Shown here: piece after piece, positions 1 to 6,262 of the stretch
How positions within the stretch are numbered: position 1 is the stretch's first letter
Layout of the letters: each line of letters begins with the position of its first letter
From: CAZBZG01 sp964496245
GTDB lineage: Bacteria > Planctomycetota > SZUA-567
Direction of reading: 5' to 3'
Length of the DNA stretch: 6,406 bases
NCBI GenBank assembly: GCA_964496245.1
Contig: CAZBZG010000272.1
Location: 1-6,406 of the forward strand
Program-made: the position numbers and the translations under genes
The notes under the pieces: generated by a model
Database searches by the model: none
Told to the model about the DNA's origin: nothing
Seen by the model: the letters and a program-made list of their open reading frames with translations, nothing else

Positions 1-1
1 T

Positions 2-1435
2 GATCCTTCGCCATTGCCGTTTGCCGCGCGCGTGCTCTGGAACGAGGCGTTTCTCGCGCCCAACCTCTATGTCCTGCTCTACGCGTACGTGCCCCTGCTG
101 CCGCTCGGGGTCGCGGGCGCGGTGCTCGTGGGGCGGGATGCGTGGAAGGCGCGGCCGGGCCGCGGCGCGCAGGCGGAGCAGGGCAGGGCGGGCGGGGTGT
201 GGCTCCTCTTCGCGCTTGCGGTCACGGGGGCGGGGTTCGTGTTCATCACCCGGTTGGGTGTGCTCCTCAGCTTCTTCCTGGCGCTCGCAGCCGGACGTCT
301 GGCGTGTCCGCTTCGCCAACTGCTGCCGGCGCGCGGGGAGCGTGTCCTGGGGCGGGGGCAGGTGGCGCTCGCCGCCCTGCTGGCGCTCGCCCTGGTCTGG
401 GACGGGAGCAAGACCGTGCATTACCGCGCGGGCCCGGACAAGTATGCCCGCCTGGTGCGCAAGGTGGCCCAGCCGCTCCGGCTCTCGCACATCCCCGGCA
501 ACGGATACGAACTCACGCGCCTCCTCCAATGGATCGAGCGGGAGACCGGCCCCGACGCCGCCGTGCTCGCCGAGTTCGGCTTCTCGCCCACGCTCCTGCT
601 CGCAACGGGCCGGCCCATTCTCCTCCAGCCCAAGTTCGAAACCGCGGGCATCCGCGACAAGGTGCGGGGCTATTTTGACGCGTTGTTCGCGGACGAAACT
701 TCGTTCCACGCGTGGTGCGTGGCGCACGGGGCGCGGTACTTCGTGCTCCCGCTCGAGGCCGCGCTCAAGCAGGGGCCCGGCTTTCCGGCCTGGATCGCCG
801 GCCACCAGCAGGTTCCGGCGGATTCGGTTGCGTACGCGCTCCACTTCTTCCCGGAGGATCTGCAGTCCTTCGAGCTCGCCTACCAGAATTCCCGCCACCG
901 CGTCTATCGCGTGCTCGCGACCCCGCGTGCGCCAGCCGCCAACGTAAACGAGCCGTACCAGCCGCTCTTTGACCCCTCGTTTTTCGGGGTGGACCGCCAT
1001 GGGCCGCCCGATCCGCGGGCCGTGCAGCGCGGCCTGATCCGCATTCTGGTGGCTGAGTCGCTGCTCCACAAGGGGAAGATCCTCTACCGGCGGAACGAGA
1101 TCCTGCACGCGCGGAATACCCTCATCCGGGCGCTGCATATGCACCGCGGCCTGCCCGAAGCGCGGACCCTGGTGGCGCTCATGGCCCTGGACGTGGGCCA
1201 GAATCGTGCGGCGCTCGAGACCGCCTACAAGGCGGTCCGGTGCGAGCCGGACGTGGGCCTGGCGTGGTACGCCCTGGCCAGGGCGCTGGCGGTGGCCGGG
1301 CAGAAGGAAGAAGCGCGCAACGCGCTCAAACAGGCCGAACGGCTCGACCCGGAGAACCCGGCGATCCGGGAGGCGATGCGGGAGCGAGAGGATGGCCGGC
1401 CCGATGGCGACGGAAAGGGCACGCCCGGTCGGTGA
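2..1435 (+). CDS. C-terminal part of a multi-spanning membrane glycosyltransferase-like protein (GT-C type) with TPR repeats; 5' end outside window
   Basis: The frame is open from base 2, so the gene is 5'-truncated by the window edge. A TTG at 14 has no ribosome-binding site and is unlikely to be the start. What is seen: hydrophobic segments at about 68-133, 197-300 (probably two helices) and 362-400. A soluble region follows (about 430-950), containing a helix with two Trp-flanked turns, the phrase TGRPILLQPKFE and an ARYFVLP strand. The last third holds TPR units, the two clearest at about 1160-1260 and 1256-1360, ending in the typical ALKQAERLDPEN. In GT-C enzymes (STT3, PMT and ArnT relatives) the catalytic loops lie in the first TM half and a soluble extracytoplasmic domain follows the last helix. 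That layout fits, but the catalytic half is not visible, so substrate and activity are inferred. A polytopic TPR protein without enzyme activity is the alternative. It ends at a TGA 33 bp from the convergent large gene. Confidence 0.7.
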   Translation, partial: DPSPLPFAARVLWNEAFLAPNLYVLLYAYVPLLPLGVAGAVLVGRDAWKARPGRGAQAEQGRAGGVWLLFALAVTGAGFVFITRLGVLLSFFLALAAGRLACPLRQLLPARGERVLGRGQVALAALLALALVWDGSKTVHYRAGPDKYARLVRKVAQPLRLSHIPGNGYELTRLLQWIERETGPDAAVLAEFGFSPTLLLATGRPILLQPKFETAGIRDKVRGYFDALFADETSFHAWCVAHGARYFVLPLEAALKQGPGFPAWIAGHQQVPADSVAYALHFFPEDLQSFELAYQNSRHRVYRVLATPRAPAANVNEPYQPLFDPSFFGVDRHGPPDPRAVQRGLIRILVAESLLHKGKILYRRNEILHARNTLIRALHMHRGLPEARTLVALMALDVGQNRAALETAYKAVRCEPDVGLAWYALARALAVAGQKEEARNALKQAERLDPENPAIREAMREREDGRPDGDGKGTPGR

Positions 1436-1468
1436 GCAACAACCCGATGGGCCCTTTCTGGATGCCGC
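1436..1468. other. Short convergent intergenic gap without a visible terminator
   Basis: These 33 bp separate the stop codons of the two convergent genes. They hold a GGGCCC palindrome but no stem of useful length followed by a T-run on either strand, so no intrinsic terminator is called. There is also no attC-like arm pair here, so the large gene to the right is not itself a cassette. Confidence 0.6.
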
Positions 1469-4400
1469 CTACTTCATCAGCTCCTGCTTGCGCCCAACCA
1501 CGTCGCGCAGCGACGGCAACGGGGCCAGCAAGTCTTGCAGCCCCTTGGTCTTCCGCTCTCCCCACTCGAGGCCTTTGTCCACGGACGATTTGTCCAGGCC
1601 TGCTGCCTGGACGATCGCACGCATGGCCTTCTTGATCGCTTCGCGCTCGTGCTTGCTTTCCAGCACAGCTACGGCTGCGGCCAGGCACGGAAGGGCCGGC
1701 TTGGCAGCCGCGCCCTTGGCCGCGAGCTTGTCCAGATGCTTCAGGCGGCCGAAGGCGTGGAAACGGACGGCTTGGGCGAGGGCCCGGATCTCTTTGTCCT
1801 CGATCTTGTCGGCAGGCTGCATGGCGCACGCGACCGCGAGATCCCGAATGAGCTTGACCAGCGCTTCCTCGTTCTGCACCGCCGCTGCGGCGACCGTGGT
1901 GTCGCCTTTCCGGATGCTGTCGCCCCAGTGACTTTGCATCAGGAAATCCTCGCGTTTGTGCGAGCCGCTCTTCTGCATCTCCATCAGGTTGCGGATGCAT
2001 GCCTCGTCCGCCCAGCCGATCTTGCGGAGGGCCTCGACGGCCATGCCGAACGTGGCCGGATTCTCCACCATGGAGACGATCTCGTCCACGGTGTCCCGGC
2101 CGTAGCCCGTGCCCGCCTTCTTCTGGACGGCGAATCGCCAGCAGTGTAGGGCGTGGGCCCGGTGCTTCGCTTCCTTGTCCGCCGTCCAGGCGAGGTAATG
2201 CTCCAGCACGCCGGGGGCGGAGGGGTGAGGCATCCTGCACAGATCGTTGAGCCCGTTGAAGCAGGTCTTGTACTCGGCTGCGTACATGTTGGAGAAGACG
2301 TTCGCGTGCTTCTGGCTGAACGCAGGCTCGGCGTTGCGGATCAGCTTCGCCGCTGCGTCCGGCACGTGCTCGGCGAGGTTGAGCGCTTCGCGTTCGGGTT
2401 TGGCGGCAGACAGACGCACCTTGTCACGCGGCACCCATTCCTCGTGGTCGCCCCGGTCGTACCGCACCTGGATGGGCCGCAGGCCCTTGCGCTTGCCGAT
2501 GATGTTCGCCGGCCACCATCGGCCGACCGACTTGGCTTCCACCCGCATGCCGATCTCGAGCGCCGCGTCTTGCGGCGGCTCTTCGTCGGCAGCCTTCCCT
2601 TCCATGCAGGCCGGCGGCTCGTGGACGACCTCCCGGCCGGTGTGAAGGTCGAACTCCCGGACCTTGGCGTGGCCGAGGACAAAGAGTCGGCCGCCCCCGA
2701 TGGCGGACCGGCGGGCCGGTTCGACATCAGTGCTCCAGAGGGGCTTGCCGGAGGTCCGTTCCACGCCGAAGACTTTGGCCGGCAATTTGGCCAAGTCCGT
2801 GTTGAGGAAGACGCAGATCATCTTGTCGCTGGCGACGGGCGGAAACCTGGTGAAACTGTATCTGCGATCACCGGGCAGTTTGCTCTCCCACCGGCTTGAA
2901 CCGGAAGCCAGGTCGAGGGCCACCAGAACCATCCGGTTCCTGGGGTCCGCCTGGATCCGCTCCTCGCGAACGCCGTAGAGCGTAGCGCCAGCCATCAGCA
3001 GGCTGGCCTGTACCTCTTCGGTTGCGCTGATCTTCTCGCCGGTTGCGGCATTCAGGCCATACGTTCGGATCCTGTCGGAGAAGTAGACCTTCCCCTGATG
3101 GTGGTGCAGGGAAGATCGACTGCTCGCGAAATCAGCGGTCCACTTCTTCTCGCCTGTGGCCGCGTCCAGGCCGAAGATCTTCTGCTCGCGGGGGAAATGT
3201 CCGATGATGCACAGCGTGTCGCCAGCCAGCGCAGGCGCCAGGTAGTCGAACTTTGCGTCTTTGTTGCCCGAGTCGAACCGCCATCTCTCCTCGCCGGTCG
3301 CCATGTCCACGGCGCAGACATAACGTTTGTACAGACCGAAGTAGACCACGCCGTCCGCGAAGACCGGCAAGCCGCTGTTCTCGGCATCGATCAGCCATTT
3401 GCGCTCGCCGGTCTCGGGATCGTACGCGCCGCCGCCGCAGAAGACCGTGCCTTTGTGGAAGGTGACCGGACCGTCAGGCGCGTCCTCGTAGCGCCACTTC
3501 TCTTCCCAGGTTTCCGTGTCCAGCGCGATCAGCGTGGCCGGCCGCTCCTCCCACGTGTGGAGGTAGAGTACGCCGTCGCGAAAGGCCGGCTTCTTGGTGG
3601 GCATGTAGGCGACCTTGGTGTACGCCCCGAGCGTGGGAAACGCGGCTTGCAGGGCGCGCGGCTCCAGCTTGCGCAGGGCAACCACCGCCTGGTAGCGCAG
3701 CCCTCCGTCTCGCTTGCGGGCAAAGCCATCCGCCTCCCGGGCGATCTTGGCGATTCCGGCGAGCACCGCTCCTTTGTGTTTGCGCAGCGGCTCGTCGTAG
3801 TTCGCGAAGAACGAGAGGGCCTCGCGCTGTCGCCTGCCGCCAGCTGTGAGCCGGGCCAGGTGTTCCTGCAGGGGGTCCGGCTTGGTTGCCGTGTCTGCGG
3901 GCGCGGGCGTTGTGCGGGGCGAACCCGGGGCCGGCATCCCTCCTGCGCCAGCCGTGGGGGCTGCGCTGCCCTGCACCTTCTGGAGCGCCTTGTCGATCCA
4001 CGGTCGGAGGTCGGGATCCTCCTTGGCCTTGGCGAGCAGAGTCGCGATCTCCTGCTTCTGGTCGTTTGAGAGACCCACTCGCTCGACCAAGTCGTTCATG
4101 GCAAAGAACTGGATGGCCCACTGCTTCTCCATTTTGCTGCCATCTCTGAGGTTGGAGATCTGATCGCGCACCGCCTTGCGCGCCCGGAAGCGCTGCTTCT
4201 CCTCGGGCGGCATGGCCGCCAGTTTGGCCTGGTCCTTGACCGATGCGCCGAGCTCGGCCAGGACCTTGTCGGAGATGCGTACGTCCAGCGCGACCCGGGC
4301 GCCGTCCTGTCTGACCCGGACCGCGTCCTTGGCGACGCCCAGGAAGAATGCGCCCATGCCCTTGGCCATCTTTTCGAATTCGGGCTTCGCTTTGGCCGCG

Positions 4401-5485
4401 GCGCCTTCGGACGCGCACGCCATGGCCGTGCCGAAGGAGAGGCCCGTTCCCGCCGTGTAGTCCGCGCGGATCAGAACGCTTTCGATCTCTTCCAAGGGAA
4501 TGGGCGGATGCGCGCCGGGCTTGTTGCCGAGCTTGCGCAGGTCCTTCTCGGGCAGGCAGAGGGCCAGCCAGAAGATGTCCTCGAGCGCGCCGCCTTCACA
4601 CACCGCCATGAGTTCGCTGTTGTCCGTGATGCCCGCGCCGCCACCGGCCGCCAGAGCCGCACTTCTCTCCGCCATCCGCTTGGTGCCCACCAGCAGACGT
4701 TTCTCGTCGAGCACGACCAGCAGGGGCGAAACGCCCTGGCCCTCGGCCTTGAGCACAACGCCGTCAAAGCCTTGCACCGAGGTCTCGCGCTTCAGAACGC
4801 CCGTCTTGCGGAAGGCTTCAACGAGTCGTCCCTTGTCCACGGGCGCGGAGAGCTCGAGCAGCCCGACGGCCTCGGGTTCGCCGCTGCCTCCGATGGTTTG
4901 GCTGGGATCCACGGCAAAGTAGACCTGCTCGATGTTCCCGGGGGTGAGCCCCGCTTTTTGAAAGAGCTGGTATTCCTCCTCGTTTTTGATCTCGGTCATC
5001 CCCTCCTTGATCGCGGGGATGTCGAGCAAGCGTTTCACGCGCACGCGGCCGAGCACGCTCGCGTTGGCGGGAAGCAGGGCCAGGGCGTTGTCGGAAACCG
5101 CCCCGCCGCCGGAGAAAACGGAATACAGCAGCACCAGAACCAACACGCCCCCGGCGACCGCGCCGGCCACCACTTTCTTGTCCCGATCGCTCATCCTGCT
5201 GCCGGGGCTGTCGCTCCCGACCGCCTGCATGACGTGGGTGCCGGTCTGCAGGTTGATGCCGCAGTCCGTGCAGATCACTACGTCCAGCGGATAGACCTTG
5301 CCGCATCCCTTGCACCGCCGGCCCTTGACCTGCCGGCGCGTGCTCTCGCTGGGCTTGTCTGTCTGTTGCGTCTGGCCCGGCACATCCACGGACGCGCCGC
5401 AGGCCGGGCAATTGACCCGCTTGCCGGCCAACCCATTCGGCGTCTTCAAGGTCTTTCCGCAACGGCATTTGACGCGAATCGGCAT
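1469..5485 (-). CDS. Large membrane-anchored multidomain protein: double zinc knuckle, TM helix, PQQ-type beta-propeller, Tudor/agenet-like module, helical repeats
   Basis: 1338 residues from the ATG at 5485, chosen because GAGGAG lies 6 nt upstream; an in-frame GTG at 5515 would add ten residues without such a site. What is seen, in order: zinc knuckles with C7, C9, C26, C29 and C58, C61, C72, C75; one TM helix at about 104-124 preceded by RDKK, so the N-terminus should be cytoplasmic and the rest outside; a globular region at about 130-415 starting LLPANAS, loosely like DUF3352-type domains; two similar helical modules (about 430-500 and 540-612) around a Pro/Ala/Thr-rich linker (about 504-537); a beta-propeller at about 630-955 with repeated D-x-x-TGE-x-x-W motifs (W664, W697, W735, W782, W866, W917); a Tudor/agenet-like fold at 978-1026 (RWWPA ... 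VRYD ... EEWVP); and a HEAT-like helical C-terminus. PQQ-propeller repeats of this type are often structural, as in BamB, and no dehydrogenase active-site set is evident. Function is unknown; an envelope scaffold or binding role is inferred. Confidence 0.88.
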   Translation of the reverse strand: MPIRVKCRCGKTLKTPNGLAGKRVNCPACGASVDVPGQTQQTDKPSESTRRQVKGRRCKGCGKVYPLDVVICTDCGINLQTGTHVMQAVGSDSPGSRMSDRDKKVVAGAVAGGVLVLVLLYSVFSGGGAVSDNALALLPANASVLGRVRVKRLLDIPAIKEGMTEIKNEEEYQLFQKAGLTPGNIEQVYFAVDPSQTIGGSGEPEAVGLLELSAPVDKGRLVEAFRKTGVLKRETSVQGFDGVVLKAEGQGVSPLLVVLDEKRLLVGTKRMAERSAALAAGGGAGITDNSELMAVCEGGALEDIFWLALCLPEKDLRKLGNKPGAHPPIPLEEIESVLIRADYTAGTGLSFGTAMACASEGAAAKAKPEFEKMAKGMGAFFLGVAKDAVRVRQDGARVALDVRISDKVLAELGASVKDQAKLAAMPPEEKQRFRARKAVRDQISNLRDGSKMEKQWAIQFFAMNDLVERVGLSNDQKQEIATLLAKAKEDPDLRPWIDKALQKVQGSAAPTAGAGGMPAPGSPRTTPAPADTATKPDPLQEHLARLTAGGRRQREALSFFANYDEPLRKHKGAVLAGIAKIAREADGFARKRDGGLRYQAVVALRKLEPRALQAAFPTLGAYTKVAYMPTKKPAFRDGVLYLHTWEERPATLIALDTETWEEKWRYEDAPDGPVTFHKGTVFCGGGAYDPETGERKWLIDAENSGLPVFADGVVYFGLYKRYVCAVDMATGEERWRFDSGNKDAKFDYLAPALAGDTLCIIGHFPREQKIFGLDAATGEKKWTADFASSRSSLHHHQGKVYFSDRIRTYGLNAATGEKISATEEVQASLLMAGATLYGVREERIQADPRNRMVLVALDLASGSSRWESKLPGDRRYSFTRFPPVASDKMICVFLNTDLAKLPAKVFGVERTSGKPLWSTDVEPARRSAIGGGRLFVLGHAKVREFDLHTGREVVHEPPACMEGKAADEEPPQDAALEIGMRVEAKSVGRWWPANIIGKRKGLRPIQVRYDRGDHEEWVPRDKVRLSAAKPEREALNLAEHVPDAAAKLIRNAEPAFSQKHANVFSNMYAAEYKTCFNGLNDLCRMPHPSAPGVLEHYLAWTADKEAKHRAHALHCWRFAVQKKAGTGYGRDTVDEIVSMVENPATFGMAVEALRKIGWADEACIRNLMEMQKSGSHKREDFLMQSHWGDSIRKGDTTVAAAAVQNEEALVKLIRDLAVACAMQPADKIEDKEIRALAQAVRFHAFGRLKHLDKLAAKGAAAKPALPCLAAAVAVLESKHEREAIKKAMRAIVQAAGLDKSSVDKGLEWGERKTKGLQDLLAPLPSLRDVVGRKQELMK

Positions 5486-5583
5486 GTTTGGCTCCTCAGA
5501 GGCGCTACCGCCCACCCCAGCCTGCCCTTCCCGGTCCTCCCAACGCCCGAGTCAGCAACAGCTTGGTTCGCTTGCTCACGTTC
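5486..5583 (-). other. Leader between the cassette array end and the large gene
   Basis: 98 bp of GC-rich sequence lie between the recombination core of the last attC and the start codon at 5485. Apart from the ribosome-binding site and the left half of the palindrome at 5574-5596, I see no convincing -35/-10 pair. The large gene may therefore have a promoter I cannot recognise, or may depend partly on transcription arriving from the array, which is in the same direction. Confidence 0.4.
5492..5497 (-). promoter_or_regulatory. Ribosome-binding site of the 1338-residue protein
   Basis: The minus strand reads GAGGAG, then six bases (CCAAAC), then ATG at 5485. This strong Shine-Dalgarno match decides the start in favour of MPIRVKC over the upstream GTG at 5515. 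Confidence 0.8.
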
Positions 5584-5596
5584 TCAGAACGTCAGC
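5574..5596. repeat. 23-bp near-perfect palindrome at the array/chromosome junction
   Basis: The core ACGTTCT-C-AGAACGT (5578-5592) is a perfect inverted repeat with 7-bp arms. GCT and AGC extend it outward after one mismatched pair, giving 10 of 11 pairs around a single central base. It overlaps the R' core of the last attC (5584-5590). It could be an operator for the large gene, a remnant of the original integration site, or coincidence; the sequence alone does not decide. Confidence 0.55.
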
Positions 5597-5642
5597 CTTG
5601 AGAAGCATCCTTTGGGACGCCTTCTCGAAGGCTTTGTTATGC
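5584..5642 (-). other. attC: attC recombination site A (59 bp), last attC of the array
   Basis: Read on the minus strand, the site opens with the R'' box GCATAAC (5636-5642) and closes with the R' box GTTCTGA (5584-5590), with cleavage expected after its G at 5590. The inner arms pair as GCCTT+GAGAAG (5595-5605) with CTTCTC+AAGGC (5621-5632), interrupted by one unpaired base at 5627 (G on the plus strand), and a 15-nt terminal loop is left. An AAC/GTT core pairing, short unpaired spacers, arms with an extrahelical base and a variable loop are the defining architecture of integron attC sites. The plus strand is the bottom strand of the cassette, the one expected to fold and recombine; an extrahelical G on that strand is typical. 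R' departs from GTTRRRY because its last six bases belong to the flanking DNA. The stop codon of the upstream gene lies inside R''. Confidence 0.88.
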
Positions 5643-5945
5643 TTTCAAGTCATCCTGTAAATCATCTTCTTTTGCGGATTGCGGCTCGTCAAGCGCCCTG
5701 CGCAATCGTTCTGTCTCTCGGACGAGGGGATCGATGATCATGTATCGTAGTGAAAGGATCAGCGTACTCAGAAGGATGCACGTCAATACGAAGAACAATA
5801 CAGTGGTTGAAGACCCCGTGACCGCTGATACGATTGCCACTGCTCCTGCAATTAACAGACTTGCGATAGACAACACCAAATGACCTCTGGTGATGGGATG
5901 ACGAGCGTAGTTCTTGAGGCGAGCTTGATCCTTTTCTGCGGTCAT
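5637..5945 (-). CDS. Cassette-encoded small membrane protein with two transmembrane helices, function unknown
   Basis: 102 residues from the ATG at 5945, preferred because AAAAAGG (5953-5959) lies 7 nt upstream. An in-frame ATG at 5967-5969 would give 110 residues, but it sits inside the recombination core GTTATGC and has no ribosome-binding site. What is seen: a charged N-terminus (about 1-20, KDQARLKNYARH), TM1 at about 22-42, a short loop (VTGSSTT), TM2 at about 48-66, then RY and a strongly charged tail (about 72-102) with ETERLRRALDE and DDLQDDLKA, probably helical. Both ends should face the same side, likely the cytoplasm. The TAA stop is formed by the R'' box of attC A, a common cassette arrangement. 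I do not recognise a family. Compared with the genes to the left, the sequence is much poorer in GC, in keeping with acquired DNA. Confidence 0.8.
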   Translation of the reverse strand: MTAEKDQARLKNYARHPITRGHLVLSIASLLIAGAVAIVSAVTGSSTTVLFFVLTCILLSTLILSLRYMIIDPLVRETERLRRALDEPQSAKEDDLQDDLKA

Positions 5946-5952
5946 CAGTAAG

Positions 5953-5959
5953 CCTTTTT
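5953..5959 (-). promoter_or_regulatory. Ribosome-binding site of the two-TM cassette gene
   Basis: Minus strand AAAAAGG followed by seven bases and ATG at 5945. It favours this start over the ATG embedded in the recombination core at 5967-5969. Confidence 0.5.
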
Positions 5960-5965
5960 CTTCAA

Positions 5966-6024
5966 GCATAACGTCGCGGATCAGGCGCGGCTATCTGCTG
6001 TCGCCTGCATCCGGCTTGTTAGCG
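5966..6024 (-). other. attC: attC recombination site B (59 bp)
   Basis: On the minus strand the site opens with R'' CGCTAAC (6018-6024) and closes with R' GTTATGC (5966-5972), cleaved after the G at 5972. The arms pair as CGGAT+CAGGCG (5977-5987) with CGCCTG+ATCCG (6002-6013); one base at 6008 (C on the plus strand) is extrahelical and a 14-nt loop remains. TAAC (5969-5972) pairs with GTTA (6018-6021) at the base. It has the same length and the same layout as site A, with the extrahelical base in the same relative position, yet the arm sequences differ completely. Conserved structure with unrelated arm sequence is the hallmark of attC sites and argues against chance palindromes or an ordinary dispersed repeat. 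Confidence 0.9.
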
Positions 6025-6028
6025 TTGC

Positions 6029-6244
6029 CTACTGAATATTCCAACTTCCATTACACTGTGGACAATGACAAACATAACCTGTTCTTAATGCGAGATACAT
6101 AATGCCAGGAATGACTCCCATGCCAATGAGCAAGCCTGCTATAAGCCGACTTCCACGTGGTGCCTTGCTGGCTTGCACTTTATTGTGACAGTGGGGACAG
6201 GTTTGATTGATCCAGTTGCTTGAGTTTGTCTTCTTCATATTCAT
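6029..6244 (-). CDS. Cassette-encoded zinc-ribbon protein with a central hydrophobic segment (LITAF-like layout)
   Basis: 71 residues from the ATG at 6244, chosen because AAGAGAGA (6251-6258) lies 6 nt upstream; ATG at 6250 (73 residues) abuts that site, and ATG at 6238 is also possible. What is seen: a polar, Asn/Ser/Lys-rich N-terminus, a first knuckle TCPHCH (C16, C19), a short basic stretch (KAPRGSR), a hydrophobic segment at about 34-53 with several Gly and one Pro, then CHCPQC (C59, H60, C61, C64) and a short GSWNIQ end. Two CxxC knuckles flanking one membrane-inserting segment, with the second written HxCPxC-like, is the layout of LITAF-type domains, in which both knuckles form one zinc site on the same membrane face. 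The length is that of the bare domain. The family call is by layout only; a generic small zinc-ribbon membrane protein is the alternative. TAG lies 4 nt from the attC B R'' box. Confidence 0.75.
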   Translation of the reverse strand: MNMKKTNSSNWINQTCPHCHNKVQASKAPRGSRLIAGLLIGMGVIPGIMYLALRTGYVCHCPQCNGSWNIQ

Positions 6245-6250
6245 ACACAT

Positions 6251-6258
6251 TCTCTCTT
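6251..6258 (-). promoter_or_regulatory. Probable ribosome-binding site of the zinc-ribbon cassette gene
   Basis: Minus strand AAGAGAGA, purine-rich, 6 nt before ATG 6244 and directly abutting ATG 6250. Spacing favours 6244. Confidence 0.45.
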
Positions 6259-6262
6259 GTGG

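Larger units (their letters stand above)
5590..5971 (-). mobile_element. Integron gene cassette 1 (382 bp) encoding a two-TM protein
   Basis: The cassette runs from the base after the G of the attC B R' core to the G of the attC A R' core. Its first six bases on the minus strand, TTATGC, are the exact reverse complement of the first six bases of its own R'' box (GCATAAC), as expected for a cassette that existed as a circle closed at its own attC. It holds one gene filling nearly its whole length, read in the direction of the array, with no room for a promoter of its own. Cassettes of this kind are mobilised by an integron integrase, which is not in the window. Confidence 0.85.

Noticed and set aside
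14..16. TTG at 14 as the true start of the left-hand gene
   Set aside because: There is no ribosome-binding site, the frame is open to the window edge, and the protein lacks the first TM helices expected for its type.
1469..5485. The large gene as a giant integron cassette
   Set aside because: No attC-like structure follows its stop codon in the 33-bp gap, its composition matches the chromosome, and its length is far above that of cassette genes.
5486..5515. Upstream GTG start for the large protein (10 extra residues)
   Set aside because: The GAGGAG site 6 nt before the ATG at 5485 and the family-typical beginning MPIRVKC support the shorter form.
5595..5632. Stem-loop read as an intrinsic terminator
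   Set aside because: There is no T-run after the stem on either strand. The flanking AAC/GTT cores, the single extrahelical base and the stop codon in the R'' box explain it better as attC.
4508..5737. A 409-codon plus-strand open frame, and others at 3098-4069 and 1326-2240 (minus strand)
   Set aside because: Most of each lies over the 1338-residue gene or the TPR gene in another frame. They have compositions typical of GC-rich shadow frames (Arg, Ala, Gly, His runs), no domains and no ribosome-binding sites. The 4508-5737 frame also runs across the attC A site.
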